19,976 nucleotides of DNA from JBBDIO01 sp040880365 (GCA_040880365.1 JBBDIO010000184.1:1-19976), one strand, 5' to 3'. Shown: positions 1-7,364, counted from the stretch's first letter. Made by a program: numbers and translations. The notes: generated from the sequence alone by a model not told the origin.

Positions 1-38
1 ATACACTGTGTAACTCGCAATAAACACGAATGTAAAGA

Positions 39-72
39 GGGGGACGACTCTTGCCGGGTCGTCCCCCTTTTT
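39..72 (+). terminator. Rho-independent terminator of an off-window gene
   Basis: A perfect 10-bp stem (GGGGGACGAC, 39-48, with GTCGTCCCCC, 58-67) and 9-nt loop are followed by TTTTT on the plus strand. It should end a plus-strand transcript entering from the left, convergent with the minus-strand gene that stops at 100. The minus-strand side has only a weak CTCTTT tract, so bidirectional use is possible but less certain. Confidence 0.85.
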
Positions 73-99
73 ATTGCGAATCGTCTTGGTAATTCTTCG

Positions 100-1635
100 C
101 TACTGGCCCACTTTTTCGGTATTGCCAAACCGCAGCAGCGCATTTTCCACGCGCGGGGGCACGGTGGGCGCACGCTGTTTCAAAAACTCCAGAATGCGCG
201 CCGCCGGAATCTTCTGTTCCAAAGCCCGTTTCAGACTGCGCTGATTGATCTGATAGACATATTCGGGATAGCTGGCTTGCCAACCGGCAAACCGTTCGAC
301 ACGGAAACGGTCGAAAAGCGACACCCCATGCGGCACATGGATCGTAAAGTCCTCTTCCACCGAAATGCCGGGGTGGGGCGGCTCGTGCGGTTGCGGCGTC
401 TCTTGCCCCAGCCAGAACGATCCCCACTGTGTGACCGAAAAAAGCATATCATCGCCTGCCGAAGGTTCTGCCAGATCGGCAAAACGCAGCCAATGTAGCG
501 GACCCGCCACCAGAAAACGCACCAACGCCCCCTCCACATCATCCCAGTGGGCAAAGCCGCGCAGAAATTCCTGCGAATTCACATCGCGGATATACCAGGA
601 ATCGTAATCGCCCGTAGGACGCTGGAAATCGGGTTCCACCGTGCGGATGGCTTCGATCACCTGGGTGCGGCTATACCACGCCCCAGCCTGGATCTGCGCC
701 AGCAGGTGTACAATCCGCGCGCGGGTCTGCAAGGGATCGTTGCGCCAATTGCCCGTCTCGGCACACTCTAGCCCAGGGATGCGGCACAGATCGTTCCATT
801 CGGCAGAATTGAACCATGCATCCCACACCGCGCGCCGCTGTTCGGCCCGCGTCATCTCCAGGAACCGGCTCACCGGATTCACCGTTAATTGAATGGTTTC
901 GTTTTCGCCACGGCGCAGCCAGCCCAGGCGGTTGGCAAGATGCAAAATCAGGCCCAGGCGCACATTCAGTTCGGGCAAATCCCCCGAAAAAGGCATCTGT
1001 AGCCGCCGGACAAACAGATCGATATCTTCCGGGTGGGGACCGGCATCGGTCACACGCAGGCGCTCGGTATAGAGAAAGCCCAGCAGCGTGCCCATATCAT
1101 CCAGAAAGCTGTCATCCCCGGCGATGACGCGCGCAGTAGGCGGCGGCGCAACCGGCTGGACCGGCAGCCCCCCTTCTGCCACCTGATTCTGGGGGTGAGG
1201 CAGCCACGGCACCACATCGGTGGGCAAAAATATGACGGGATGGGCGGCCTGGCCTGCGCCCCGAAATGCCCGCCCAATCAGACCGTTGTAGTAGAGCATC
1301 TCTGCCACACTCTGGGGCGCAACCCAGGGCATTTCTCGCTCCAGCTTGGCCGGCCCCATCTGGCGAATGGCCCCAAATTGGCGGCTGAATTGCGCTTCGG
1401 CGATCTCGCCGCCTTCCTTGAGCAGCAGCTCGATAGCTTTGTGGCTTTCCGGCGCATCGTAGCCCACATCTTCGTAGACCATCTGCACCGAGGTGGGATC
1501 GGTCATCTGCGCCGCCAGCAACTCCAGCAACTGTTCGCGCGTTTCGGCAACGTCGGTCATCGCGCCGCGCAGTTCCGCCAACACCTGGAACATAATATCC
1601 GGATAGTCACGCAACATCTGAGAAGTGGTAGGCAT
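100..1635 (-). CDS. Helicase-associated (XPB/Ssl2 N-terminal-like) domain protein without helicase motor
   Basis: A 511-aa soluble protein. The last ~90 residues (about 420-505) have the pattern of the 'helicase conserved C-terminal / XPB-Ssl2 N-terminal' family: SVEEDFTIHVPHGVS, then FDRFRVERFAGW, YVYQINQRSLKRAL, ARILEFLKQRAP and PPRVENALLRFG. The N-terminal half is helical and resembles the leading winged-helix region of the same proteins (LRDYPDIMFQVLAELRG; IELLLKEGGEIAEAQF). No Walker A, DEAD box or other motor motif is present, so it is not itself a helicase. This architecture is known as an uncharacterised protein in Chloroflexota and Actinobacteria; DNA binding or helicase partnering is inference. 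The ATG has no clear Shine-Dalgarno sequence. The neighbouring plus-strand gene is divergent, with 290 nt between the starts. Confidence 0.6.
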   Translation of the reverse strand: MPTTSQMLRDYPDIMFQVLAELRGAMTDVAETREQLLELLAAQMTDPTSVQMVYEDVGYDAPESHKAIELLLKEGGEIAEAQFSRQFGAIRQMGPAKLEREMPWVAPQSVAEMLYYNGLIGRAFRGAGQAAHPVIFLPTDVVPWLPHPQNQVAEGGLPVQPVAPPPTARVIAGDDSFLDDMGTLLGFLYTERLRVTDAGPHPEDIDLFVRRLQMPFSGDLPELNVRLGLILHLANRLGWLRRGENETIQLTVNPVSRFLEMTRAEQRRAVWDAWFNSAEWNDLCRIPGLECAETGNWRNDPLQTRARIVHLLAQIQAGAWYSRTQVIEAIRTVEPDFQRPTGDYDSWYIRDVNSQEFLRGFAHWDDVEGALVRFLVAGPLHWLRFADLAEPSAGDDMLFSVTQWGSFWLGQETPQPHEPPHPGISVEEDFTIHVPHGVSLFDRFRVERFAGWQASYPEYVYQINQRSLKRALEQKIPAARILEFLKQRAPTVPPRVENALLRFGNTEKVGQ

Positions 1636-1689
1636 AGGGCTTTTGGCACAACTGGAATTGAGAATGCGAGTTGAACAACAGAAAAACGG

Positions 1690-1718
1690 TTGTCAGCGCG
1701 TATAAAATTCGTTATACT
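1690..1718 (+). promoter_or_regulatory. Sigma-70-type promoter with an overlapping inverted repeat
   Basis: TTGTCA (1690-1695), a 17-nt spacer and TATACT (1713-1718) form a near-consensus promoter reading toward the DUF1232 gene, predicting a leader of about 200 nt. The inverted repeat GTATAA-N6-TTATAC (1700-1717) covers the spacer end and most of the -10 box, a position suited to a repressor. Confidence 0.6.
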
Positions 1719-1733
1719 CTAACCATTCCGCAT

Positions 1734-1755
1734 AGGCACAATACAGGCACAATCG
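1734..1755. repeat. 11-nt tandem duplication
   Basis: AGGCACAATAC (1734-1744) is followed at once by AGGCACAATCG (1745-1755), in the leader of the DUF1232 gene. Confidence 0.7.
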
Positions 1756-1879
1756 CCTATCTATTCAAACTCGTGGATAATGACACGCAAACAACAATTA
1801 TTGATAATTTTCTATAATTCGCACATCACATTGATAAATACGGCGTTTAATGGCACGACAGTTAATAGCACAATTCATA

Positions 1880-1903
1880 ACACAAGTAATGACACAAGTA
1901 ATA
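1880..1903. repeat. 12-nt tandem duplication before the DUF1232 gene
   Basis: ACACAAGTAATG (1880-1891) is repeated as ACACAAGTAATA (1892-1903), just upstream of AAGGAG (1906-1911). The rest of the 1636-1925 spacer is AT-rich and holds an ATTATTGATAAT palindrome and a perfect TATAAT (1813-1818) lacking a good -35 box. I see no gene in it. Confidence 0.7.
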
Positions 1904-1925
1904 ACAAGGAGACTGACTAAGGACT

Positions 1926-2351
1926 ATGCAATATAACCAGAACGGATTTGCCAACGGATCGATGGGATCTATGCGCGGTGCGCCACGACCCGGCGGTGGC
2001 TGGGGTTTTGGCGCGATTGTGCGTGATCTCATTGCGGCCTGGCGTCTGCTTTGGGATCCTGCCGTCCCTGGTCTGCTCAAGCTGGCAATCCCATTTCTCG
2101 CCATGCTCTATTTTATTTGGCCGCTCGATCTCTTGCCCGGCTTGCCGTTCGACGATATCGGCATTCTGCTGCTGGCATCGCGGCTCTTTGTACGTCTTGC
2201 GCCCCAGGATCGGGCCTACAAAGCCTATCCCGGGAGCGGTCACGCGTCAAGTAGCCATGATTTTGACGGCGACAGTCGCCGCAATGGCAAACCCGACGAC
2301 GATGACCACGATGTCATTGACACTACCTGGCAAGTGGTGGATGACAAATAG
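1926..2351 (+). CDS. DUF1232 (YkvA-like) small membrane protein
   Basis: A 141-aa protein. A Gly-rich N-terminus (1-28) precedes an amphipathic helix (AIVRDLIAAWRLLWDP) and the DUF1232 signature at 52-92: KLAIPFLAMLYFIWPLDLLP, then FDDIGILLLASRLFVRLAP. The P-x-D-L-L-P and F/D-D-x-G elements are typical of the family, whose biochemical role is unknown. The C-terminal 45 residues are acidic and probably disordered (DDDDHD). Upstream purines include AAGGAG (14 nt away) and AAGGA (2 nt away), neither ideally spaced. A promoter with an overlapping palindrome lies about 200 nt upstream. The next gene is on the same strand after 130 nt of repeat-rich spacer. Confidence 0.8.
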   Translation: MQYNQNGFANGSMGSMRGAPRPGGGWGFGAIVRDLIAAWRLLWDPAVPGLLKLAIPFLAMLYFIWPLDLLPGLPFDDIGILLLASRLFVRLAPQDRAYKAYPGSGHASSSHDFDGDSRRNGKPDDDDHDVIDTTWQVVDDK

Positions 2352-2354
2352 CAT

Positions 2355-2396
2355 CCGACAACCCAACGCCGATTAACCAACACCGATTAGCCAACA
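2355..2396. repeat. Three tandem 14-nt units
   Basis: Consecutive units CCGACAACCCAACG (2355-2368), CCGATTAACCAACA (2369-2382) and CCGATTAGCCAACA (2383-2396). Units 2 and 3 differ by one base, while unit 1 is more diverged. They lie directly after the DUF1232 stop codon. Confidence 0.8.
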
Positions 2397-2481
2397 CAGT
2401 TCCGTCGCACGCACCAGCAGACACCGATTCTCTGATGCGTGGCGTATGGGTACGACTGAATCGACATGACCGGACAGCGAT

Positions 2482-3297
2482 ATGGCAAGTTCCAATACGG
2501 CACATCCCAATCCCGAAACCGATGATGACCGCAATTCCGATGCCCACAATTCCATAGGGAGCGGGCGCGCCACAGGCAACCAGAACCACAACGCGGCGGG
2601 CTTCACCTTTGCCCAGGTTGCCAATCATCTGAACGTTGCGCCCGACACCTTGCGCCGTTTGACGCGCCGGTTTGATCGTCACCTGGGCGACGGCATCTAT
2701 GCCCAGGACTCGCACTTCAGCGGGGCCGACGTTGCCGCGCTGGTCACCGTGCAACAACTGTTGAGCCAGGGCTATGACGATGCGCAGATCCACCAGCAGC
2801 TGACGCCCACTGCCGCCGCCGACCTGCCGTCCGATCCGTCCCTCAGTCAAATATCCGGTCAGTCCCCTAGTCAGCCCCCCGGTCAATCGGCGCGTACTGC
2901 GCTCTCCACCATTGTAGACAACGACCAGGTACCGGCGCATCTGGGCCAGACCAGCGGACAATCGGGCCTGCCCAAAGCCATCAACGATGTATTGGATACG
3001 CTGGTGGGCGGGCAGAAGGCTGTGCTCAACAGCCAGGCATCGGTGCGTGAAATGCTGGGTGTGGTGGCACAAGACAATTTTAATCTCAAGGAAGAGAATC
3101 GCAAACTGCGCGAGCGAATGCTCGAATTGGAGCGCGCACACGGCGAATATCTGCGCCGAGATGAAGCGCGCCGCGAACGTATGGAAAATCGCATCCACGC
3201 GCTGGAAGCCACCGTTGGCGCGCTCCAGCAACAGGTCGCGCAACTGGTGCAAGCCTTCCGCCGCCCGCCCCCCAAGCGGCGCGGCTGGTTTGGATAA
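2482..3297 (+). CDS. MerR-like HTH protein with C-terminal coiled coil
   Basis: A 271-aa protein. Residues 1-40 are polar and disordered. Residues 41-105 look like a MerR-type winged helix (FTFAQVANHLNVAPDTLRRL, then FSGADVAALVTVQQLLSQGY). A Gln/Ser/Pro linker (about 106-165, with SQ/SGQS repeats) joins a helical segment (165-198) and a charged coiled coil (199-258, NLKEENRKLRERMLELERAH onward). The tail is basic (RRPPPKRRGWFG). No effector-binding domain or metal-site cysteines are present. The layout resembles RacA-like or structural MerR proteins more than a ligand-sensing activator; this is inference. An in-frame stop (TGA, 2467-2469) fixes ATG 2482 as the first ATG start. The gene converges on the carbamoyltransferase-like gene with a 33-nt gap. 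Confidence 0.7.
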   Translation: MASSNTAHPNPETDDDRNSDAHNSIGSGRATGNQNHNAAGFTFAQVANHLNVAPDTLRRLTRRFDRHLGDGIYAQDSHFSGADVAALVTVQQLLSQGYDDAQIHQQLTPTAAADLPSDPSLSQISGQSPSQPPGQSARTALSTIVDNDQVPAHLGQTSGQSGLPKAINDVLDTLVGGQKAVLNSQASVREMLGVVAQDNFNLKEENRKLRERMLELERAHGEYLRRDEARRERMENRIHALEATVGALQQQVAQLVQAFRRPPPKRRGWFG

Positions 3298-3305
3298 ACA
3301 CACCC

Positions 3306-3325
3306 GCCCTGTCTTGCCCTGTTTA
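3306..3325. repeat. 10-nt tandem duplication in a convergent gap
   Basis: GCCCTGTCTT (3306-3315) is followed by GCCCTGTTTA (3316-3325) in the 33-nt space between two convergent genes. No terminator hairpin is visible there. Confidence 0.6.
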
Positions 3326-3330
3326 TCCTC

Positions 3331-4161
3331 TCACATCGTGAGCAAATAGGCCACCAACGCCCGCTGCACAGGCAACAGGTTCGCCTTCTGCGCATATCCC
3401 ACAAACCCTGCATAGGTCAACGGATCGAAGGCAAGCTCTGCGCCCACGGTAAAGGGCGGCGTGGGCAGCAGCCTGGGATAACCCAGTTGCGCCAGATGCG
3501 CCACGCGCAGCGACCAGTCCTGCGCGGCAGGGTCCTGTGCGGCATAATCAGTAGGCCACCCGTCGGTAATCACCAAATCCACAGCCGCCGCGCCCACAGC
3601 ACGCAGATCATGGAAACGCACATGGGACTTGGCGGTGTGAAACTTGGGCGCGCAGAAGTGGTCGATTTCAAAATCCAGCACCTGGGCCAATTCCACCCAC
3701 GAGGCAAAGACATTCGTCGGCGGCCCCCACAGCGCAATGCGGCACTGGGTCAACTCGCCCACTGCCGACTGCACCCACGCCGCATCGGCCAGCACTTCGC
3801 ACGGATGCCCGCCGCGCGACATAGCGTTGATCACAGGACGGCACGACGCCGCCGCAAATTCACAAAGCCGGGCATGGTCGGCGGCGCGGATCACATATAA
3901 ACCGTAGAAGGGATCGAGATAGCCGGCGATGTCCTGTACGCGTTCGCCGGTTTGGAGCAGATTGGGCAACTCGATGTAATTTAGCCCCAACTGGGCAAAA
4001 GCCTGGAGAAACGTGGTGCGTGTGCGGATGCCGTTGCCCTCGAACGACCAGGCCACGGAACCCGGCACGCGCGTCAGACGTGCGGGCGGTTGTTGTGCCT
4101 GTGCCCAGATTGCGCGCACATCTGACGCAGTAAGATCAGTGAGTTGGATCAGATTAGGCAT
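3331..4161 (-). CDS. Divergent ornithine/aspartate carbamoyltransferase-family protein
   Basis: 276 aa from ATG 4161 (a GTG at 4197 would add 12 residues; neither has a clear SD). The N-terminus (LIQLTDLTASDVRAIWAQA), SFEGNGIRTRTTFLQAF (39-55), RGGHPCEVLAD (116-126) and the final helix GYAQKANLLPVQRALVAYLL follow the carbamoyltransferase fold in order. Key positions differ: the carbamoyl-phosphate loop S-T-R-T-R is G-I-R-T-R, HPTQ is HPCE, and the HCLP loop that binds ornithine reads LLPTPPF. D-x-W-x-S-M-G is also not preserved (TDGWPTDY). It may use another substrate or be catalytically altered; that is inference. It is the last gene of the minus-strand operon, 52 nt after the RimO stop. Confidence 0.65.
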   Translation of the reverse strand: MPNLIQLTDLTASDVRAIWAQAQQPPARLTRVPGSVAWSFEGNGIRTRTTFLQAFAQLGLNYIELPNLLQTGERVQDIAGYLDPFYGLYVIRAADHARLCEFAAASCRPVINAMSRGGHPCEVLADAAWVQSAVGELTQCRIALWGPPTNVFASWVELAQVLDFEIDHFCAPKFHTAKSHVRFHDLRAVGAAAVDLVITDGWPTDYAAQDPAAQDWSLRVAHLAQLGYPRLLPTPPFTVGAELAFDPLTYAGFVGYAQKANLLPVQRALVAYLLTM

Positions 4162-4172
4162 GGGCACAACCA

Positions 4173-4206
4173 AATTGCACGATGCACATGTTTGCACTGT
4201 GCAATT
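4173..4206. promoter_or_regulatory. 8-bp inverted repeat between rimO and the carbamoyltransferase-like gene
   Basis: AATTGCAC (4173-4180) and GTGCAATT (4199-4206) are perfect arms around an 18-nt centre that itself repeats TGCAC/GTGCA-like words. There is no T-tract, so it is not an obvious terminator; an operator or a processing hairpin within the operon is possible. Confidence 0.4.
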
Positions 4207-4213
4207 GTGAGTA

Positions 4214-5662
4214 CTACTCGCCCAGCAAAATCTCTGCGCGCGAGCTAGAGAAAGTCTCGGTCACCAGCGGTTCGCCGACCAGGTCATAGGCCATCGCGCT
4301 GTTGATATGCACATCCAGCATCTCGCCCACAGGCACGCCACGAATGCCGGGAATCAGCACCAGACCGTCCACTTCGGGCGCATCGCGATAGCTTCGCCCC
4401 AGCAGCAAGGGCGTATCACTGCCTTCAATTTCCCCTTCGCCCTCCACCAGCACCGTCAGTTGCTTGCCCACCTGCGCCTGATTCTTGCGCAGACTGATGG
4501 GTTGTTGCAGCTCCATGAGCCGGGCATAGCGTTCGGCCTTCACTTCGTCATCCACCTGGTCGGGCAGCGTTGCCGAAGGTGTCCCCGGTTCGGGGCTAAA
4601 CTCAAATGCGCCGACCCGGTCAAACTCAATCGCCTGGGCAAAATCCAGCAGCCCCTGAAATTCCTCTTCGGTCTCGCCCGGATAGCCCACGATGAAAGTC
4701 GTGCGCAGGGCAATATTGGGCATAGCGGCGCGCAGCTTTGCCATGTGGTCATGCACCATCTCCAGCCGGCTGGGGCGACGCATACGGCGCAGGGTGCGCG
4801 GGTCGCCGTGCTGCAAGGGCATATCCAGATAGGGCACAATCTTCTCCTCGCGCGCCATCACCTCCACCAGCTCGTCGCTCACATGCCCCGGATAGGCATA
4901 CATGAGACGCACCCAGCGCAGGCGTTCATCGGTGCGCTGACAGATGGCGCTGAGCAAGCGCGGCAGGCTATTAGGTTCGCCCCAATCGCGGCCATAGTCG
5001 GTAGAATCCTGGGCCACAATCACCAGCTCTTTGGCCCCCGCGGCGACCAATGCGCCCGCCTCATCCACCACGGCTTCCAGCGGACGGCTGCGCAGCTTGC
5101 CCTTGAAAGACGGAATCGTGCAGAATGCACACGGCGCATTACAGCCATCGGAGATTTTCAGATAGGCGCTGCCCCCCAACACCGGCGGACGCGGCGTCGC
5201 CACGCCAAATTCCTGGGCGGGATCGTCTAAAAAGGCGGGCACCGGCAATGCATCATCGCCCAGAATGTGATAGCGCTGCCCACTGCGTTTGCCCGCGCCC
5301 TGGCGAATCTGATTCACCAGTTCGGCCACTTCCATCCAGCGGCGCGTGCCCAGCAAGCCATCGACCGTGCCCACGCGCGCCAATACTTCGGCCCCATTGC
5401 GCTGGGCCAGACAGCCCGCGGCAATCAGGATCTGGTTGCGCCGTTTTTTGCGCCCCAACTGCTGCAAAACTTCAATCGACTCTTCTTTGGCGGCTTCCAA
5501 AAAGCCGCAGGTGTTCACAATCAACACATCCGCCTCGCGCGGCGTCGCGGTCGAAGCATAGGTAGCGTCTTGCAAAAACATTTCAATGCCGTCGCTGTCG
5601 ACCTTGTTCTTGGGGCATCCCATGGTCACCAGGTGATAGCGTAATCTAGGCTTTGGGCTCAT
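4214..5662 (-). CDS. rimO: Ribosomal protein S12 methylthiotransferase RimO
   Basis: A 482-aa radical-SAM methylthiotransferase that adds a methylthio group to the conserved Asp of ribosomal protein S12. The N-terminal UPF0004 domain has the three cluster cysteines C16 (TMGCPKNKVDSD), C52 (VNTCGF) and C84 (AAGCLAQR). The radical-SAM CxxxCxxC is C174/C178/C181 (SDGCNAPCAFCTIPSFKGKLRSR), where SFKGKLRSR is typical of RimO rather than MiaB. A C-terminal TRAM region follows residue ~400 (VGKQLTVLVEGE onward). It is about 40 aa longer than E. coli RimO because of the 120-162 linker and the tail. ATG 5662 follows GAGAGAAGAAG and overlaps the upstream HD-domain gene by 17 nt, indicating translational coupling. 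Confidence 0.95.
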   Translation of the reverse strand: MSPKPRLRYHLVTMGCPKNKVDSDGIEMFLQDATYASTATPREADVLIVNTCGFLEAAKEESIEVLQQLGRKKRRNQILIAAGCLAQRNGAEVLARVGTVDGLLGTRRWMEVAELVNQIRQGAGKRSGQRYHILGDDALPVPAFLDDPAQEFGVATPRPPVLGGSAYLKISDGCNAPCAFCTIPSFKGKLRSRPLEAVVDEAGALVAAGAKELVIVAQDSTDYGRDWGEPNSLPRLLSAICQRTDERLRWVRLMYAYPGHVSDELVEVMAREEKIVPYLDMPLQHGDPRTLRRMRRPSRLEMVHDHMAKLRAAMPNIALRTTFIVGYPGETEEEFQGLLDFAQAIEFDRVGAFEFSPEPGTPSATLPDQVDDEVKAERYARLMELQQPISLRKNQAQVGKQLTVLVEGEGEIEGSDTPLLLGRSYRDAPEVDGLVLIPGIRGVPVGEMLDVHINSAMAYDLVGEPLVTETFSSSRAEILLGE

Positions 5663-6329
5663 CTTCTTCTCTCAACCAGGCATCCAACATCTGAACCATG
5701 GCGGCATATCGTTCTTCGGCATAGCGCCGGGCCGGTTCAGTGTTCATGCTCTCTACAATTTTGCGCACCTTATCGTGCACATATTCATCCAGTTCGGCGC
5801 GGCGTTCGTGCAACGACATGCCCACATAGGTATGTGAGCTAAGGCGGTGACTCAACGCGCTCACGCCCAGTTTAGACAATTTATCCGCATCCCACAGCAC
5901 CGCAGCTTCCAGTGGTTCCAGCGACGGCGCACCCCGCGGGCGCACACTGCCCGAATGGCGGCGGATGGCTTCGACGACAGCTTCAATTTTATCTGTGGGG
6001 AAATCCGTGTCATACAAAATCTGGCGAGCCTCACGCGCCCCGGCTTCGGCGTGTTTAGATTGCTCCTTGCGCACATCGTGCAGCCACGCCGCGGCTTCGA
6101 CAATCTCCAGATCCGCGCCGGTTTCCTCGGCCAGCCCCAGCGCAATGCGTGCCACTTCCATCACATGCTCCCAGCGATGCTGAAAGGGCACGGTCGCGCC
6201 GTCTTCGATGGGCCAGGCCGCGAAGGCCTCATCTTCGGCCTGTTGCTGGGCCAGCGCCTGGCAAATCTGACGCCAGTCGTGCAACTGTGCGCGCGAATCG
6301 GTAGATGGGGGTTGAGAATTGGCGGTCAT
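5646..6329 (-). CDS. HD-domain phosphohydrolase
   Basis: A 227-aa soluble protein of the HD superfamily. Metal-site pattern: H51/H55 (FQHRWEHVMEVARIA), H84-D85 (AAWLHDVRKEQ), H93 (KHAEAGAREA), H125 (AIRRHSG) and D147/D149 (LWDADKLSKLG). This resembles the YedJ-like/COG1418-type hydrolases acting on nucleotides or other phosphoesters; the substrate cannot be read from sequence. The C-terminal third is helical with Y/E-rich segments. Its ATG overlaps the stop of the metallophosphoesterase gene as ATGA (6326-6329), and its own end overlaps the rimO start, so the three are co-translated. Confidence 0.85.
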   Translation of the reverse strand: MTANSQPPSTDSRAQLHDWRQICQALAQQQAEDEAFAAWPIEDGATVPFQHRWEHVMEVARIALGLAEETGADLEIVEAAAWLHDVRKEQSKHAEAGAREARQILYDTDFPTDKIEAVVEAIRRHSGSVRPRGAPSLEPLEAAVLWDADKLSKLGVSALSHRLSSHTYVGMSLHERRAELDEYVHDKVRKIVESMNTEPARRYAEERYAAMVQMLDAWLREEDEPKA

Positions 6330-6973
6330 TTGGGCGAAATCGGCTCCAGATCTAACACACGATAGGGGTACACATTGATCACTTCGGTCTCCAGAAAGCG
6401 CGTCTCGGTCACCACGTTGCGGCGATAGAGATGGATATGACCGTGGAGCAGATAGCGCGGTTTGAACCAGCGCATGAAGGTTCGGAACGCGACAAACCCT
6501 CGGTGCGCAGGGTCTTGTTCGTCGTGGATATCACGCGGCGGCGAATGCGCAATCAGAACATCGAGCCAACGCCCATAGCGCATTCGGTTCAGGAGCAGAC
6601 GCGGGGCCAGATTCATGATATTACGCATCATCTCGCCTTCGGTATACTGATATTTGGGCGCACTGTTATAGCGGATCGAACCTTCCAGACCTGCCATCAG
6701 CAGATCACCTTCATGCATCGAACGCTTGTGCAGATTCATGGCGCCCTGGGGTTCGGTCTTTTTCTTCCAGTTGCCGCCCTGATATTCGACTTCTCGACCA
6801 TGATTCCCAAACACATAGTAGCAGGGTCGATTGATCATGCTGACTACATATTCGATATAATAGAAGGGCAGATCGCCACAACTCACGATCATGTCCAACG
6901 GCCCGACATGCCCGCAAATGCCCTCGCTATATAAAATCGGCTCAACTTTATCTGAAATTGCCAAAATACGCAT
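6326..6973 (-). CDS. Calcineurin-like metallophosphoesterase
   Basis: A 215-aa protein with the metallophosphoesterase motif series: D8 (ILAISDKVEP), G33-D34 (VSCGDLP), GNH at 56-58 (YVFGNHGRE), H143 (LIAHSPP) and GHIH at 178-181 (LLHGHIHLY). The first motif lacks the usual D-x-H histidine: it reads D-K-V-E, a variant I associate with a bacterial subgroup, so one metal site may be built differently. The substrate is unknown. It is the first gene of the operon, and its ATG lies only 8 nt from a -10 box, implying a leaderless or near-leaderless message. Confidence 0.85.
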   Translation of the reverse strand: MRILAISDKVEPILYSEGICGHVGPLDMIVSCGDLPFYYIEYVVSMINRPCYYVFGNHGREVEYQGGNWKKKTEPQGAMNLHKRSMHEGDLLMAGLEGSIRYNSAPKYQYTEGEMMRNIMNLAPRLLLNRMRYGRWLDVLIAHSPPRDIHDEQDPAHRGFVAFRTFMRWFKPRYLLHGHIHLYRRNVVTETRFLETEVINVYPYRVLDLEPISPK

Positions 6974-6981
6974 AGCAGTTC

Positions 6982-7010
6982 ATTGTATCAGCGTGCCAGA
7001 CCAGCGTCAA
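6982..7010 (-). promoter_or_regulatory. Near-consensus promoter giving a leaderless transcript
   Basis: On the minus strand TTGACG (7010-7005), a 17-nt spacer and TACAAT (6987-6982) are followed by 8 nt (GAACTGCT) and then the ATG at 6973. A start site 6-9 nt after the -10 box would fall at or 1-3 nt before the A of the start codon, leaving no room for a ribosome binding site. Confidence 0.75.
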
Positions 7011-7020
7011 AGACAACCCG

Positions 7021-7144
7021 GATCGAATTGTGCAACGCAGACTGCCTCCGGGTGCCGCCCTGGATAGTGCGCTGGGCGATGCGTTGCGCAAACCATCTGC
7101 AACATAAACGCGGTGCTGCAACTTTTCGCACACGGGTGCGTATT
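7021..7144. other. Non-coding DNA left of the gap
   Basis: Between the operon promoter and the assembly gap I see only short palindromes such as TTGCGCAA (7084-7091) and no credible ORF or RNA. ORFs drawn through the N-run are artefacts. Confidence 0.6.
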
Positions 7145-7244
7145 NNNNNNNNNNNNNNNNNNNNNNNNNNNNNNNNNNNNNNNNNNNNNNNNNNNNNNNN
7201 NNNNNNNNNNNNNNNNNNNNNNNNNNNNNNNNNNNNNNNNNNNN
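7145..7244. other. Assembly gap (100 N)
   Basis: Exactly 100 Ns, the conventional length for a gap of unknown size. Sequence, and possibly genes, may be missing here, and linkage across it rests on scaffolding. Confidence 0.98.
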
Positions 7245-7364
7245 ACTGTGTAGATAACTGTGTCAATGACTGCATAGAGAAATGTAGCTAAACATGGACG
7301 CCCGCTGGCGGGTGATCCGTTCCCTGGATACAACAGGTCAGAATCGTAATTTGGAGAGAACACA

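Noticed and set aside
2355..2396. The 14-nt repeats as a CRISPR array or iterons
   Set aside because: The units are adjacent with no spacers, only three in number and diverged; no cas or replication gene is near.
2323..3303. 326-codon minus-strand ORF opposite the MerR-like gene
   Set aside because: The sense frame has a plausible HTH and coiled coil, whereas the antisense product has no domain features and the region is repeat-rich.
6983..7363. ORFs running through the N gap
   Set aside because: They depend on unknown bases and have no start signals.
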